From assembly GCA_937891465.1 (NCBI GenBank), contig CALAHF010000020.1:58407-122406 (forward strand): a stretch of 64,000 nt of DNA, given 5' to 3'. The position numbers were made by a program, and so were the translations under genes. Below, piece after piece: positions 42,203-50,432 of this stretch. The first letter of the stretch is position 1. Each line of letters opens with the position of its first letter. The notes below the pieces were generated by a model. The model was given only the letters and a program-made list of their open reading frames with translations. It was not told the DNA's origin and did not search any database. Source of the DNA: an uncultured Verrucomicrobiales bacterium (GTDB taxonomy: Bacteria; Verrucomicrobiota; Verrucomicrobiia; Verrucomicrobiales; DEV007).

Positions 42203-43711
42203 TCACTTGGTGCTCTCCGGAATGATCTGGCGTTCTGTTTGTTCAATGATGTCCTCGACATTACCATCTCGAATACCAACGAACGTTTCACGCATTCGTT
42301 TGAAAATTGGACCCGAACGAATCGCCGGAACCAGCAGGCTGAAAAACAGAAAAACAAGCGATGCGATCAAAAAGTAGGGCTCCTCATTATTCCCCCACGT
42401 CACCGAAAACATATTCACAAATGGAATCGGGAAACACATGTAGAGCAACGGGTTGAGAGATCGTCCGAATAATTCCGAGGCCACAATTGAAACAAAAAAT
42501 GCTACGGCAAAAACGCAAACTTGAATCAGCACGTAGAGTCCAAAATAAAATTGCGAATACGTCACTGGATAGAAGAAAAGGTGAATAATCAGAAGGGGAA
42601 AGGTGACCGCTGCGATGGCGCTCACCGTCATGATCCAGCTTTCCATATCATCAAAATTCGAAGTGTCGATGTGAACGAAAATCCCTACTATTAGCAATAC
42701 GGAACAAAGGACAAAATATCGCAGCCCGGTATGCCATCCCGGCGTCAAAAAGCCGGCGGCCATTCGAGTCAGAAACAATTTCGAGAACGGTCGCAAAACA
42801 CCCGGCAGAACCGAGGGGCTTTCAGTAATGGAATCGATGCCGACGAGCAAAATTACGATCGCAGTGAGAGCGATTACGAATTCGGAATTCACTCCAATAA
42901 ATGGAAGGAGCAGCATCACTACAATGAAGATCAGCGAAATGATTCGCTTCCGTGACGAATGGTTGGCCGACTCCGGAGCGATTCGGCCGGCCCCTAAATC
43001 CAACAAATAATAAGTAGCGTAAATAACGGCGATAACCGCCCCAACCGTCTCCCAAAATTGAATTCCCGATCCCACGCCCGAGTAGCGGTTGAATTTGGTT
43101 TCGACCACAAAGACACCGACGATCATTGCCCCGATCCCTGCTCCGATTAGAAGCGCGACTCGCAGAATAACAGATTTGAATGACGAAAACCCAACCGTCA
43201 CAGCAGTGAGCAAACACGTTCCCAACATTACGTACAAAATGCCTTCGAGATCTTTGAAGAGGTCGATGCCACCCTGGAAATAGCGCATGACGACATACGG
43301 CAAAATTCCAGTGAGCAACAACATGCTCTGGGCGACGATAGCCGCCCATTTTCCGAAGGCGATTCTCCATGCTCCCAGCCGAGTGAGCTGAATCAAGTCC
43401 ATCGTATTCAGGCTGTATTCCGAAGAAAGCGCGCCGAATCCACGAATGGGCTGAACCACGAGCATGGCTACGATCACAAAAAACCAGAAAAATCCTGACG
43501 TTTCCGATCCCCCGCCATTCATGCCAAACAGCATGCAAAGAATCATGAACGCCTGAAGTAAAATGAACGCGACGGTGAATAGATTCGTCCGCATCCCCTG
43601 GCGGAGTTCCTTCACGAGCATCGGGCTCAGTTTATCAGAAAAATCCACCAAATGCGCAGCAGGCGAAACTTCCGGGACTTGTGGAGTAAGAGTTGTGACG
43701 GCTTCAGACAT
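42203..43711 (-). CDS. ABC transporter permease (ABC-2 type, GldF-like context)
   Basis: A 502-residue integral membrane protein with about twelve hydrophobic segments (for example AFILLQAFMILCMLFGMNGG, FVIALTAIVILLVGI, LIQVCVFAVAFFVSIVASEL). The N-terminal SPMLVKELRQGMRTNLF and GALSSEYSLNTMDLIQLTRL are typical ABC-2 exporter permeases. The cytoplasmic tail ends IIEQTERQIIPESTK. It is the partner of the ATPase 141 bp upstream; the gap holds three repeat units. The substrate is unknown. Homologous gene sets are linked to gliding (Gld) or envelope functions, which is inference only. Confidence 0.8.
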   Translation of the reverse strand: MSEAVTTLTPQVPEVSPAAHLVDFSDKLSPMLVKELRQGMRTNLFTVAFILLQAFMILCMLFGMNGGGSETSGFFWFFVIVAMLVVQPIRGFGALSSEYSLNTMDLIQLTRLGAWRIAFGKWAAIVAQSMLLLTGILPYVVMRYFQGGIDLFKDLEGILYVMLGTCLLTAVTVGFSSFKSVILRVALLIGAGIGAMIVGVFVVETKFNRYSGVGSGIQFWETVGAVIAVIYATYYLLDLGAGRIAPESANHSSRKRIISLIFIVVMLLLPFIGVNSEFVIALTAIVILLVGIDSITESPSVLPGVLRPFSKLFLTRMAAGFLTPGWHTGLRYFVLCSVLLIVGIFVHIDTSNFDDMESWIMTVSAIAAVTFPLLIIHLFFYPVTYSQFYFGLYVLIQVCVFAVAFFVSIVASELFGRSLNPLLYMCFPIPFVNMFSVTWGNNEEPYFLIASLVFLFFSLLVPAIRSGPIFKRMRETFVGIRDGNVEDIIEQTERQIIPESTK

Positions 43712-43779
43712 GATTTAAAAACGGGGAAGTAATGGTGAGGGATGATCTGAGGTAGGAATTTCTTAAAGAGGGAATTTTG

Positions 43780-43844
43780 CGATTCAATAGGGTCTGTTCA
43801 TCGATCCAACAGGGTGCGTTCGATGAATTAGTAGGGTTGGTTCG
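43780..43844. repeat. 21-bp unit repeat, locus I (three reverse units)
   Basis: Units 43780-43800, 43802-43822 and 43824-43844, all with the AGGGT core on the + strand, 1-nt linkers, TAAAAG flank. It lies inside an operon, between the ABC ATPase and permease genes. This is one of only two three-unit loci that hold no inverted pair. Confidence 0.9.
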
Positions 43845-43852
43845 TAAAAGTC

Positions 43853-44866
43853 TCATTTCACAGTGGTTCCCCCAGCAGCTTCGATTTCTCCTAAAATTTC
43901 GATGAACGCGTCCTCGAGTTTGCGTTCTTCGCGGTGGAATTCAGTGACTTGAAGATCGTCGTTGATCATTCGTTTCAAAACGGTCGCGACTACATCTCGC
44001 TCAATGGAATCAATCTCAATTCGGCCGCCTTGTTTGGTGGCTTCTTTAAAAGTCACGTTCGGCGCCATCGTTGCCCATTCCTCGAGCTTCTCGATGTCGG
44101 CTGCGAGGTTCACGTTCACGACGGTGATACCTCCAGCGGAATGTTTGAGGCTTTCGGCGGTGCCATGCTTGATGATTTGACCGTTGTTGATGAACAGTAG
44201 GGTGTCGCACATTTCACCGAGCTCGGAGAGGATGTGGGAGCTGATGAAAACGGTTTTTCCTTCGTCGGCAAGAATGCGAATGAGGTGCTTCAATTCGACG
44301 CGGGCTTTCGGATCAAGCCCGGCGGCAGGTTCGTCGAGAATCAGCACTTCGGGATCGTGAATCAACGCACGACCGAGGCAGAGCCGCTGGCCCATGCCTT
44401 TGGAAAGTTTGTTGATGAGACGATCGCCCAGGCTGGTCAGATCGGTGAAGCCCATGACGTCCTGGACTCGTTCGGCCCGTTCCTGGCCTTTGTAACCCAG
44501 CGCTCGGGCAAAAAAGTCGAGGTATTCGATCACGGTCATGTTCGAATAGGTGCCAAAGTGATCTGGCATCCATCCGATTTTGGATCGGACCTTCGCAGGG
44601 TATTGCACGACATCGATTCCACCCACTTTCACGATTCCCCGATTGGGATAATCGAGAGTCGCAATGATACGCATCGTGGTTGTTTTACCCGCGCCGTTTG
44701 CGCCGACAAATCCGACGACCTGGCCAGCATCAACGGAAAATGAGACTCCATCGACAGCTTTCAGTGCCCCGAAGCTGCGGAAAAGATTTCGCACTTCAAT
44801 CGCGGGCGGTTTATCGCCGTTCACAGCACCTTCGGCGGGGAAAGTAGCGTTTTCTTCTTCGCTCAT
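43853..44866 (-). CDS. ABC transporter ATP-binding protein
   Basis: The ATG at 44866 (MSEEENATFPAEG) follows the upstream stop after 1 bp and gives 337 residues; the open frame extends 13 codons into the upstream gene. Walker A is VGANGAGKTTTMRIIATLDY, the signature LSKGMGQRLCLGRAL, Walker B VLILDEPAAGLDP, and the H-loop FISSHILSELGEM. It has an extended C-terminal domain (about residues 240-337). It powers the permease encoded next. Family level is the DrrA/GldA type of exporter. The set is moxR, secreted protein, ATPase, permease, DUF58, VWA. Confidence 0.9.
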   Translation of the reverse strand: MSEEENATFPAEGAVNGDKPPAIEVRNLFRSFGALKAVDGVSFSVDAGQVVGFVGANGAGKTTTMRIIATLDYPNRGIVKVGGIDVVQYPAKVRSKIGWMPDHFGTYSNMTVIEYLDFFARALGYKGQERAERVQDVMGFTDLTSLGDRLINKLSKGMGQRLCLGRALIHDPEVLILDEPAAGLDPKARVELKHLIRILADEGKTVFISSHILSELGEMCDTLLFINNGQIIKHGTAESLKHSAGGITVVNVNLAADIEKLEEWATMAPNVTFKEATKQGGRIEIDSIERDVVATVLKRMINDDLQVTEFHREERKLEDAFIEILGEIEAAGGTTVK

Positions 44867-44867
44867 G

Positions 44868-46703
44868 TTATTCGTTTCCGGGGGTTGCGGCTGCGCCTTC
44901 TGCAAGAACGGAACCGGTCATCACGATGAAATCGTCTTTCCACCGAATAGATTTTAAAGAGTCGAGGCTGCCCGCTCGAGGGTCGGTTGAGACTGCAAAG
45001 AAATTTCCTTTCGTTGGGGTCAGCTTACGGGCTTGGTTTCGAAACGTGACACTGAAGTTCTCTGTTTGCGTGGACCACCATTTTTCTAAATCTTTAGGCT
45101 CGGCGGCTTCAAGCGGAATGGCATTTCCGGGTGAAATTCGAGGAGCTGCGGATTTCCAAACTTTTCCATTCCAATCGCGGTAGAATAATTCGCGAAGGCC
45201 AAATTCGAGGCTGGAAAACAATTCCGGCGGCTTTTTTCCATCCGCCGAAGCAGGCGCACGAAGTTCGATCCGTGAGCGGGTTGGTTGCACTGCAAGAATG
45301 GCCTGCCCTTGTTCACTTCGACTTTGGAACCAGTCACCGGCATAAGTGTTGCCTTTGCGGGTGAATTTTCCGCGAGCCTGATTTCGGTCGTCGGTGAGCC
45401 GATTCATATTCCCGGCGCGCATTCGAACCGGAGTGATGAACGCGGATTCATCGACTTCAAAACTGCCGGAAAGCAGCACGCCGGTTCGGCTGATTTGCTC
45501 CTGGCGGAGATAGAGTTGTTTTTCGCCTGCGCCGGACTGCAAATTTGCGAATGTGATTCGACTGCCGCTCCCACCGATGCCGTCTTTGGTCATGATGAGA
45601 GCAAAAATCAAGGCGCTCGCGATGATCGAAATCAGCGGGGTCGTGATGAAGAGTTTTTGTCGCCGTCCCGGTTTGGCGAAGACGAAGAGATTGATCGGAC
45701 CCACGATAACGGCAAAGGCCAAAAGGAGGAAAATAACGATCCATTTACTGTCGCTAATTTTCGCCATGGTGCGCTCCAGTTTCCAGTCGTTGTCGAAATC
45801 TTGCGCGTATTGAATCGATTTATTTGTGATCCGATTGTAGCGTGAAATCGTTGAATCGACGGGTAATTCCCGACCGTCCCATTTCTTCACGTTCACTGCT
45901 CCAAAGCTGAATTGGTGCTCTCCGTTTTTGACCGAATCGGCTTTACTAAATCCGAATTCAGATGGCTTCCGATTGGCCTGATTGGTGTAAATATCGAGCA
46001 CTCCACCATGGCGAATCCATGTTTGAATCGCTTTTCGCGGACCCGCTGGAACAGCATCCCATTCCTTGTCTTGAATCATCAGCGCATCAAGCCCGGAGTA
46101 GCCTCGCCAATCGGTTGGAAGCATTTTTGGGTCGAATTTTCCTGCGAATTTTTCTCCACGGCCGCCATTGGATCGCATTTTATCATTCAACGGAGTGATG
46201 CTGCGTGCGGCCAGCGCAGTGCTGATTCCAATAGATGGCCATGCGGTCCACGTTTGATCCGAGTCGTTCGCCATCGCCTGCCCGAGGCCTGATGAATTCG
46301 CGGTCAAGACATATGAGCTGTAAGAATTTTGATCAATCGCACTGGGCAGGGGAACCAGAATATCGTGGACCGCTTCGCTATTTGATCGCGTTTCGAGATT
46401 GAAGGTGCTGTCGGTGCTAAAGGCGTTGTAACCGGCTGAATCCGTGAACGATAACCGCCACGTCCGGTCGGCGCTGGTTCCGTTTCGAATCGTCACTCGC
46501 ACTGGCATATAGCCTTTGGGCATTGCCGTATCAAAAACCGATTCCACCTTAATTCGGGTGTTTCCCGCTTTTTTATACGTGTGATTTAAGAGCGTTTTCT
46601 GCGCCTGCGCTACTCCCGGCAGAAGTAGAAAAGTAAAGGCGACCACCAACGATGCGATCGCGGCAGGGGAGAATGAAAATAATCGGCGACTGGTCGTCAT
46701 CAT
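44868..46703 (-). CDS. Large exported membrane protein of the MoxR-ABC operon
   Basis: A 611-residue protein with a signal peptide (IASLVVAFTFLLLPGVAQAQ, residues ~17-36). A beta-rich exported region runs to about 320 (a GATase-like segment reads GYSGLDALMIQDKEWDAV). Two helices (KWIVIFLLLAFAVIVGPINL and LFITTPLISIIASALIFALI) follow, then a C-terminal beta region. The layout is like GldG or DUF4350-type proteins encoded with ABC exporters, but I do not recognise the family with certainty. It lies 8 bp after moxR and 1 bp before the ATPase, so it is clearly part of the operon. Confidence 0.7.
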   Translation of the reverse strand: MMTTSRRLFSFSPAAIASLVVAFTFLLLPGVAQAQKTLLNHTYKKAGNTRIKVESVFDTAMPKGYMPVRVTIRNGTSADRTWRLSFTDSAGYNAFSTDSTFNLETRSNSEAVHDILVPLPSAIDQNSYSSYVLTANSSGLGQAMANDSDQTWTAWPSIGISTALAARSITPLNDKMRSNGGRGEKFAGKFDPKMLPTDWRGYSGLDALMIQDKEWDAVPAGPRKAIQTWIRHGGVLDIYTNQANRKPSEFGFSKADSVKNGEHQFSFGAVNVKKWDGRELPVDSTISRYNRITNKSIQYAQDFDNDWKLERTMAKISDSKWIVIFLLLAFAVIVGPINLFVFAKPGRRQKLFITTPLISIIASALIFALIMTKDGIGGSGSRITFANLQSGAGEKQLYLRQEQISRTGVLLSGSFEVDESAFITPVRMRAGNMNRLTDDRNQARGKFTRKGNTYAGDWFQSRSEQGQAILAVQPTRSRIELRAPASADGKKPPELFSSLEFGLRELFYRDWNGKVWKSAAPRISPGNAIPLEAAEPKDLEKWWSTQTENFSVTFRNQARKLTPTKGNFFAVSTDPRAGSLDSLKSIRWKDDFIVMTGSVLAEGAAATPGNE

Positions 46704-46711
46704 CAGTAAAT

Positions 46712-47713
46712 TCAGGCTTTCAACGTGTTGGGCACATCAAGCGCCTGCGTGGGGATTTCTGCGATCAATTCTTCGACGACCTGACGGCTCGTTTTGCCAT
46801 CGATTCGCGCATTGTATTCTAAAATAATCCGGTGACTTAACACGGGTATGGCGACGAGTTTTACGTCCTCGAAACTGGCATTGACGCGGCCTTCGATGAG
46901 GGCTCGCGCCTTTGCTGCAGAGGCCAAACCGAGAGCCGCACGGGGACTTGCGCCGAATTTGATGCCTTCCGCCGTTTTTGACTGCCCCGTGTGGGTTCCG
47001 TCAACCAACCGCGCGATGTAGTTTGCGACAACATCGGGCAGATAAATTTTGCGAACCACATCCATCATGCTTTGGAGGGTTTCACCGGTCATGACTTCCT
47101 TCACTTCAGGCTCTACGCCCATTTCGCGGCCTTTCACGATCTGCTCCAACGTTTCAGCACTGTTTCGAGTCACATCAAGTTTGAAGAGGAATCGGTCGAG
47201 TTGAGCTTCCGGTAGTGGATAGGTTCCCTCCAACTCAATTGGGTTTTGGGTGGCGAGAACGTAAAACGGCTTCGGCAACTGATGGGTTTCTCCCAAGACA
47301 GTGACCCGGTGCTCCTGCATCGCTTCAAGCAGCGCCGATTGGGTTTTTGGGGAGGCGCGGTTGATTTCGTCCGCCAGGACTAGGTTTGCAAACAGCGGTC
47401 CTTCCTGGAAAACAAACTCGCGGCCTTTTTCGGTTTCCTGTAAAACGGGGTTTCCTGTGATGTCGCCAGGTAGCAGGTCCGGCGTGAACTGAATTCGTTT
47501 GGTTTCCAGTTTCAGCGTTTTCGAAAGCCCTTTCACCAATTCGGTTTTCCCAAGTCCCGGGAGGCCTTCCAGCAAAATGTGGCCCCGCGCGAGCAAGCCC
47601 GTGACCACCAAGTCGATGAGTTCTTCTTTGCCAAAAAGGACTTCATTAAGAGCTGCTTTGAGCGTCTTGATGTCATCGGCATGTTTTTCGATATCGGCTT
47701 CGGAAATGGGCAT
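46712..47713 (-). CDS. MoxR family AAA+ ATPase (second copy)
   Basis: A 333-residue AAA+ protein: Walker A EGLPGLGKTELVKGLSKTLK, Walker B LVLADEINRASPKTQSALLE, sensor 1 YVLATQNPIELEGTYPLPEA, and the family motif IKFGASPRAALGLASAAKAR. It starts the six-gene operon (moxR, secreted membrane protein, ABC ATPase, permease, DUF58, VWA). It is a paralogue of the ATPase at 7.0-8.0 kb. MoxR proteins are thought to remodel DUF58/VWA partners. The two copies probably serve different complexes. Confidence 0.92.
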   Translation of the reverse strand: MPISEADIEKHADDIKTLKAALNEVLFGKEELIDLVVTGLLARGHILLEGLPGLGKTELVKGLSKTLKLETKRIQFTPDLLPGDITGNPVLQETEKGREFVFQEGPLFANLVLADEINRASPKTQSALLEAMQEHRVTVLGETHQLPKPFYVLATQNPIELEGTYPLPEAQLDRFLFKLDVTRNSAETLEQIVKGREMGVEPEVKEVMTGETLQSMMDVVRKIYLPDVVANYIARLVDGTHTGQSKTAEGIKFGASPRAALGLASAAKARALIEGRVNASFEDVKLVAIPVLSHRIILEYNARIDGKTSRQVVEELIAEIPTQALDVPNTLKA

Positions 47714-47835
47714 GGCGTTATTGATGGGATGTTAGATGGTTTTTGAAAGCACAAATCCAAGGATTTTTGTAATTGATTTGTAATAGATACGGGAAAAAAA
47801 CGAGCTTATTTCGTAAAAACTCCGGCATCTGACGC

Positions 47836-47863
47836 TTGATTTTTTTTAAAAGCAGACTAAATG
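47836..47863 (+). promoter_or_regulatory. Promoter of rpsP
   Basis: TTGATT (47836-47841), 16-bp spacer, TAAATG (47858-47863), followed by TTCCGCCC. The same GC-rich discriminator-like stretch follows the -10 of rpsU at 51.5 kb. The leader before the rpsP ATG would be about 45 nt. Confidence 0.45.
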
Positions 47864-47916
47864 TTCCGCCCTTCATCCAAAAATAGGGTGGAAGACAAAA
47901 TTTTACGTTACAGGAA

Positions 47917-48168
47917 ATGGTTAAGATTAGACTCAGAAGAGAAGGCACCAAAGGACGTCCATATTACCGTGTCGTCGTTGCAGATCAACGTGCTCGCCGT
48001 GATGGCCGGTTTCTGGAGATCATCGGTCGCTACGACCCCCTCGAGGAAAAGGAAGAGAATCAGTGCACGCTGGACCTCGAATCACTCGACAAGTGGGTCG
48101 GAAATGGTGCTCAGATGTCTGACACCGTGAAAAGCCTTGCGAAAAAAGCACGCGCTACGGCTGCGTAG
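47917..48168 (+). CDS. rpsP: 30S ribosomal protein S16
   Basis: An 83-residue protein: [20 protein letters not shown], then [20 protein letters not shown] and a C-terminal helical end ([17 protein letters not shown]). Fully conserved S16. It binds 16S rRNA in the body of the small subunit. A terminator follows, and khpA lies just downstream, a common bacterial neighbourhood. Its own promoter shares a motif with rpsU. Confidence 0.97.
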   Translation: MVKIRLRREGTKGRPYYRVVVADQRARRDGRFLEIIGRYDPLEEKEENQCTLDLESLDKWVGNGAQMSDTVKSLAKKARATAA

Positions 48169-48210
48169 GTTTTTTCGGGAACGGTTTTCTCAGAAATCCC
48201 CAATTTTTCG

Positions 48211-48244
48211 AAAACGACGGTCTCGCGAGAGATCGTCGTTTTTT
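48211..48244 (+). terminator. Terminator after rpsP
   Basis: AAAACGACG (48211-48219) pairs with CGTCGTTTT (48234-48242), with an inner TCT/AGA helix and CGCG loop, then a run of T. Strong stem. It separates rpsP from khpA, although some read-through is likely. Confidence 0.8.
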
Positions 48245-48323
48245 GTGTCTTCGCGAAACGCTGCTTCGACGTCTTTTTTCTTGATGAATCGATCTGAATC
48301 TTTAAAAAGATGACTTCAAACGC

Positions 48324-48572
48324 ATGGAAGCTGCCCTCGCCATTCAGGAATATATCGAATACGTCGTGATCAATCTCATTGATCATCCCGAAGACGCAGG
48401 CGTTTCTCATGCGGAAAACGATGGTCGTCACGAGTATCGCATTCGGCTTCACCCTGACGATGCCGGAAAAGTCATCGGACGAAATGGAAGGACGATCACC
48501 GCAATTCGCAGTCTCGCATTTGCTGCAGCGCAGAAAAATGATCTAAAAATCGATATCGAATTGGACAAGTGA
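48324..48572 (+). CDS. khpA: KhpA, KH-domain RNA-binding protein
   Basis: An 82-residue single KH domain protein (UPF0109). The GxxG loop is intact in LHPDDAGKVIGRNGRTITAI. The first helix reads AALAIQEYIEYVVINLIDHP. KhpA binds RNA, often with KhpB/Jag, and affects cell division and small-RNA function in Gram-positives. Its position after rpsP is typical. A stem-loop (48580-48619) follows the stop. Confidence 0.92.
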   Translation: MEAALAIQEYIEYVVINLIDHPEDAGVSHAENDGRHEYRIRLHPDDAGKVIGRNGRTITAIRSLAFAAAQKNDLKIDIELDK

Positions 48573-48579
48573 AACTTGG

Positions 48580-48619
48580 TTCTGTGTCGAATTTCCAAAA
48601 ATCCGAGAGCGACACTGAA
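48580..48619 (+). terminator. Possible weak terminator after khpA
   Basis: TTCTGTGTCG (48580-48589) pairs with CGACACTGAA (48610-48619) across one T-T mismatch. The loop is long (20 nt) and only a broken T-rich tail follows. Confidence 0.3.
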
Positions 48620-48715
48620 TTTCTTTGATTTCGGTAAATTCTATGATCTAAAAAGGTCGAGAAAACCGAAAAATTCACTGGCCCATTTCGCGGGGATTTC
48701 TCATCCTTGCGAAAT

Positions 48716-50308
48716 ATGAAACCGTCCCCGTTCCGTTTTATTCAAACAGCCATCTGCTGCGCAATTTTGGTTCTTGCGTTTATTCCCTCTGTTAATCTCC
48801 GTTCTCAGGATATTCCCGAGGCCATTCTATTGGCCGATGGCGGTCAGATCATTCACACAATTCTGCGCGAAGGAGACGTGAACTTTGCGCTCGCTGGTCG
48901 CCCACGAAGTGGTGGGAATCGCCATCAACACGGGGAAAAAGGCCGTTCCGGAAAATCTAAGGGCGAGCCTAAAAAATCCACAGATCGCCCCGACGATCAT
49001 AAAAAAGATAGCGATCGCCCAAAAGGGAGAGACGACGATAAAAAAGAACAGCCGCAGAAAAAGGACGACCACAAAAAAGATCACGATCACAAAAAAGCCG
49101 GCGATTCGCCAAAGTGCGCCGATTGTAAAAAAGGTCCCGCTCCACAAGCCGCAACTAAACCAAAAAGCAACTGCCCGGCTTGTCAGAAAGCCGACGGCGG
49201 TCAGTGTGAAAAATGCAAAAAGCCTTCCTCACCGCCCGTGGCAAATAAAATTTACAGTCTGCCATTCAATAGGACTGAAAAATGGCAGGGTCGACCTCCG
49301 CAGCCGCCTCATGCAAATCGGGGTAATCCCGAAGAAATGCGTGCTCGACAGAATGAAATGCGCAAACGGTTTGAAGAAATGCGGAAGCATGGAGGTCCAT
49401 GGGTCGAAAATCGCGGTGGGCCCCGGGATCAACGCGGGCAGGATCATCCTCAGCAGGATGTGGGCAAAATTCGTGGTGATTTAGAGCGCACTCAAAAAGA
49501 ACTCGAACACGCTCGGCAAAGCCTTCATTTGGCGCACAAGGAGCTAGGCGACAAAACGCTGCACATAAAAAAACTCGAAGATCAGGTCCAGAATTTTCGC
49601 TCTCAGCTTGGGCGCGCCGAATCAGAAATGCGCAGGCTGCAGCAGATGAAAGGAGAACAGAAAGAGTTGGCCGAAGCTCTCCAGAACGAGCGCCGCAAAA
49701 ACGAAGCTCTTCAAAACGACGTCAATGTCGTTCAGAGAAAGGCGAAGGAAGCCGTCGCGAAAATTCAGGCTCAGGCCGAGCGGCACGTTGCTCAGTCTCA
49801 TGCCAAAATGCAGGCAGAGCTTCGTGAACATGCTGACCTCTTGCGGAAGAAGATGACTCCGGAGCCAAAAGGAACCGCTCGAAGAGCCGAACCCCAAAAG
49901 TCGCAGCCGAAACGGCCCGATGCAAAAAGCCGCGGCACGACATCTCGTTCACCTCGACAGCCGGAGCCCAACAAACCGGCTGATCCTGAGCTGCCATCGA
50001 TCGCGCCGATCAATTACGGTCCGAAATCAGCCGTAAATTTCGAGGAGTGGACCCGTGTTTTAAATGAGGTCACTGCGCTTTTGAAAAAATCACCCGCCGC
50101 AACAATCAAGATTATCGGTCACGCCGATGATTCTCGATATGATCAGGTGAATCAGGATATCAGCACAAACCGCGCGAGTTTTCTTAGTTCATTCCTTCGC
50201 GTTAGCGGCATCGATTCCTCAAAAATCAGTCACCAAGGCATCGGCAACGCCGCACCGGCAAAAGACGCAGCCAACAATCGGCGTGTCGTGATTGAGATCG
50301 TGAAATAG
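48716..50308 (+). CDS. Exported OmpA-like protein with Cys-rich and coiled-coil regions
   Basis: The ATG at 48716 gives 530 residues. Order: signal peptide (FIQTAICCAILVLAFIPSV), a Lys/Asp/His-rich low-complexity region (~70-130, e.g. KKDDHKKDHDHKKAGD), and three CXXC pairs (CADC, CPAC, CEKC, about residues 133-165). A Pro/Arg/Glu-rich part, a long coiled coil (~260-390), and an OmpA-like peptidoglycan-binding domain (~440-530) follow. That last domain contains IKIIGHADDS and NQDISTNRASFLSSFLRVSG with the usual Asp and Arg. It probably spans the periplasm and grips the peptidoglycan. The His/Cys region could bind metal. No family member of this exact build is known to me. Confidence 0.75.
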   Translation: MKPSPFRFIQTAICCAILVLAFIPSVNLRSQDIPEAILLADGGQIIHTILREGDVNFALAGRPRSGGNRHQHGEKGRSGKSKGEPKKSTDRPDDHKKDSDRPKGRDDDKKEQPQKKDDHKKDHDHKKAGDSPKCADCKKGPAPQAATKPKSNCPACQKADGGQCEKCKKPSSPPVANKIYSLPFNRTEKWQGRPPQPPHANRGNPEEMRARQNEMRKRFEEMRKHGGPWVENRGGPRDQRGQDHPQQDVGKIRGDLERTQKELEHARQSLHLAHKELGDKTLHIKKLEDQVQNFRSQLGRAESEMRRLQQMKGEQKELAEALQNERRKNEALQNDVNVVQRKAKEAVAKIQAQAERHVAQSHAKMQAELREHADLLRKKMTPEPKGTARRAEPQKSQPKRPDAKSRGTTSRSPRQPEPNKPADPELPSIAPINYGPKSAVNFEEWTRVLNEVTALLKKSPAATIKIIGHADDSRYDQVNQDISTNRASFLSSFLRVSGIDSSKISHQGIGNAAPAKDAANNRRVVIEIVK

Positions 50309-50315
50309 TATTTTT

Positions 50316-50390
50316 TGATTCAATGGGGTTCGTTCATCGAATCAATAAGGTAGGATCGAAACGCTCCCAGGATTGAACAGGGTTCGTTCT
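50316..50390. repeat. 21-bp unit repeat, locus J (three reverse units, diverged)
   Basis: Units 50316-50336, 50338-50358 and 50370-50390. Linkers are 1 nt and the 11-nt AAACGCTCCCA. The third unit is the most diverged. The block lies between the OmpA-like stop and the aminotransferase ATG at 50433. Confidence 0.8.
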
Positions 50391-50432
50391 GCCTTGAAAA
50401 ACGCAATTTCCCGTCGAATTTCGAGCCGAAAC

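Noticed and set aside
48827..49147. Antisense hydrophobic open frame opposite the Lys-rich part of the OmpA-like protein
   Set aside because: Antisense of AAA/GAT/CAC codons gives Phe and Ile by composition. It has no promoter or ribosome site and no family signs.
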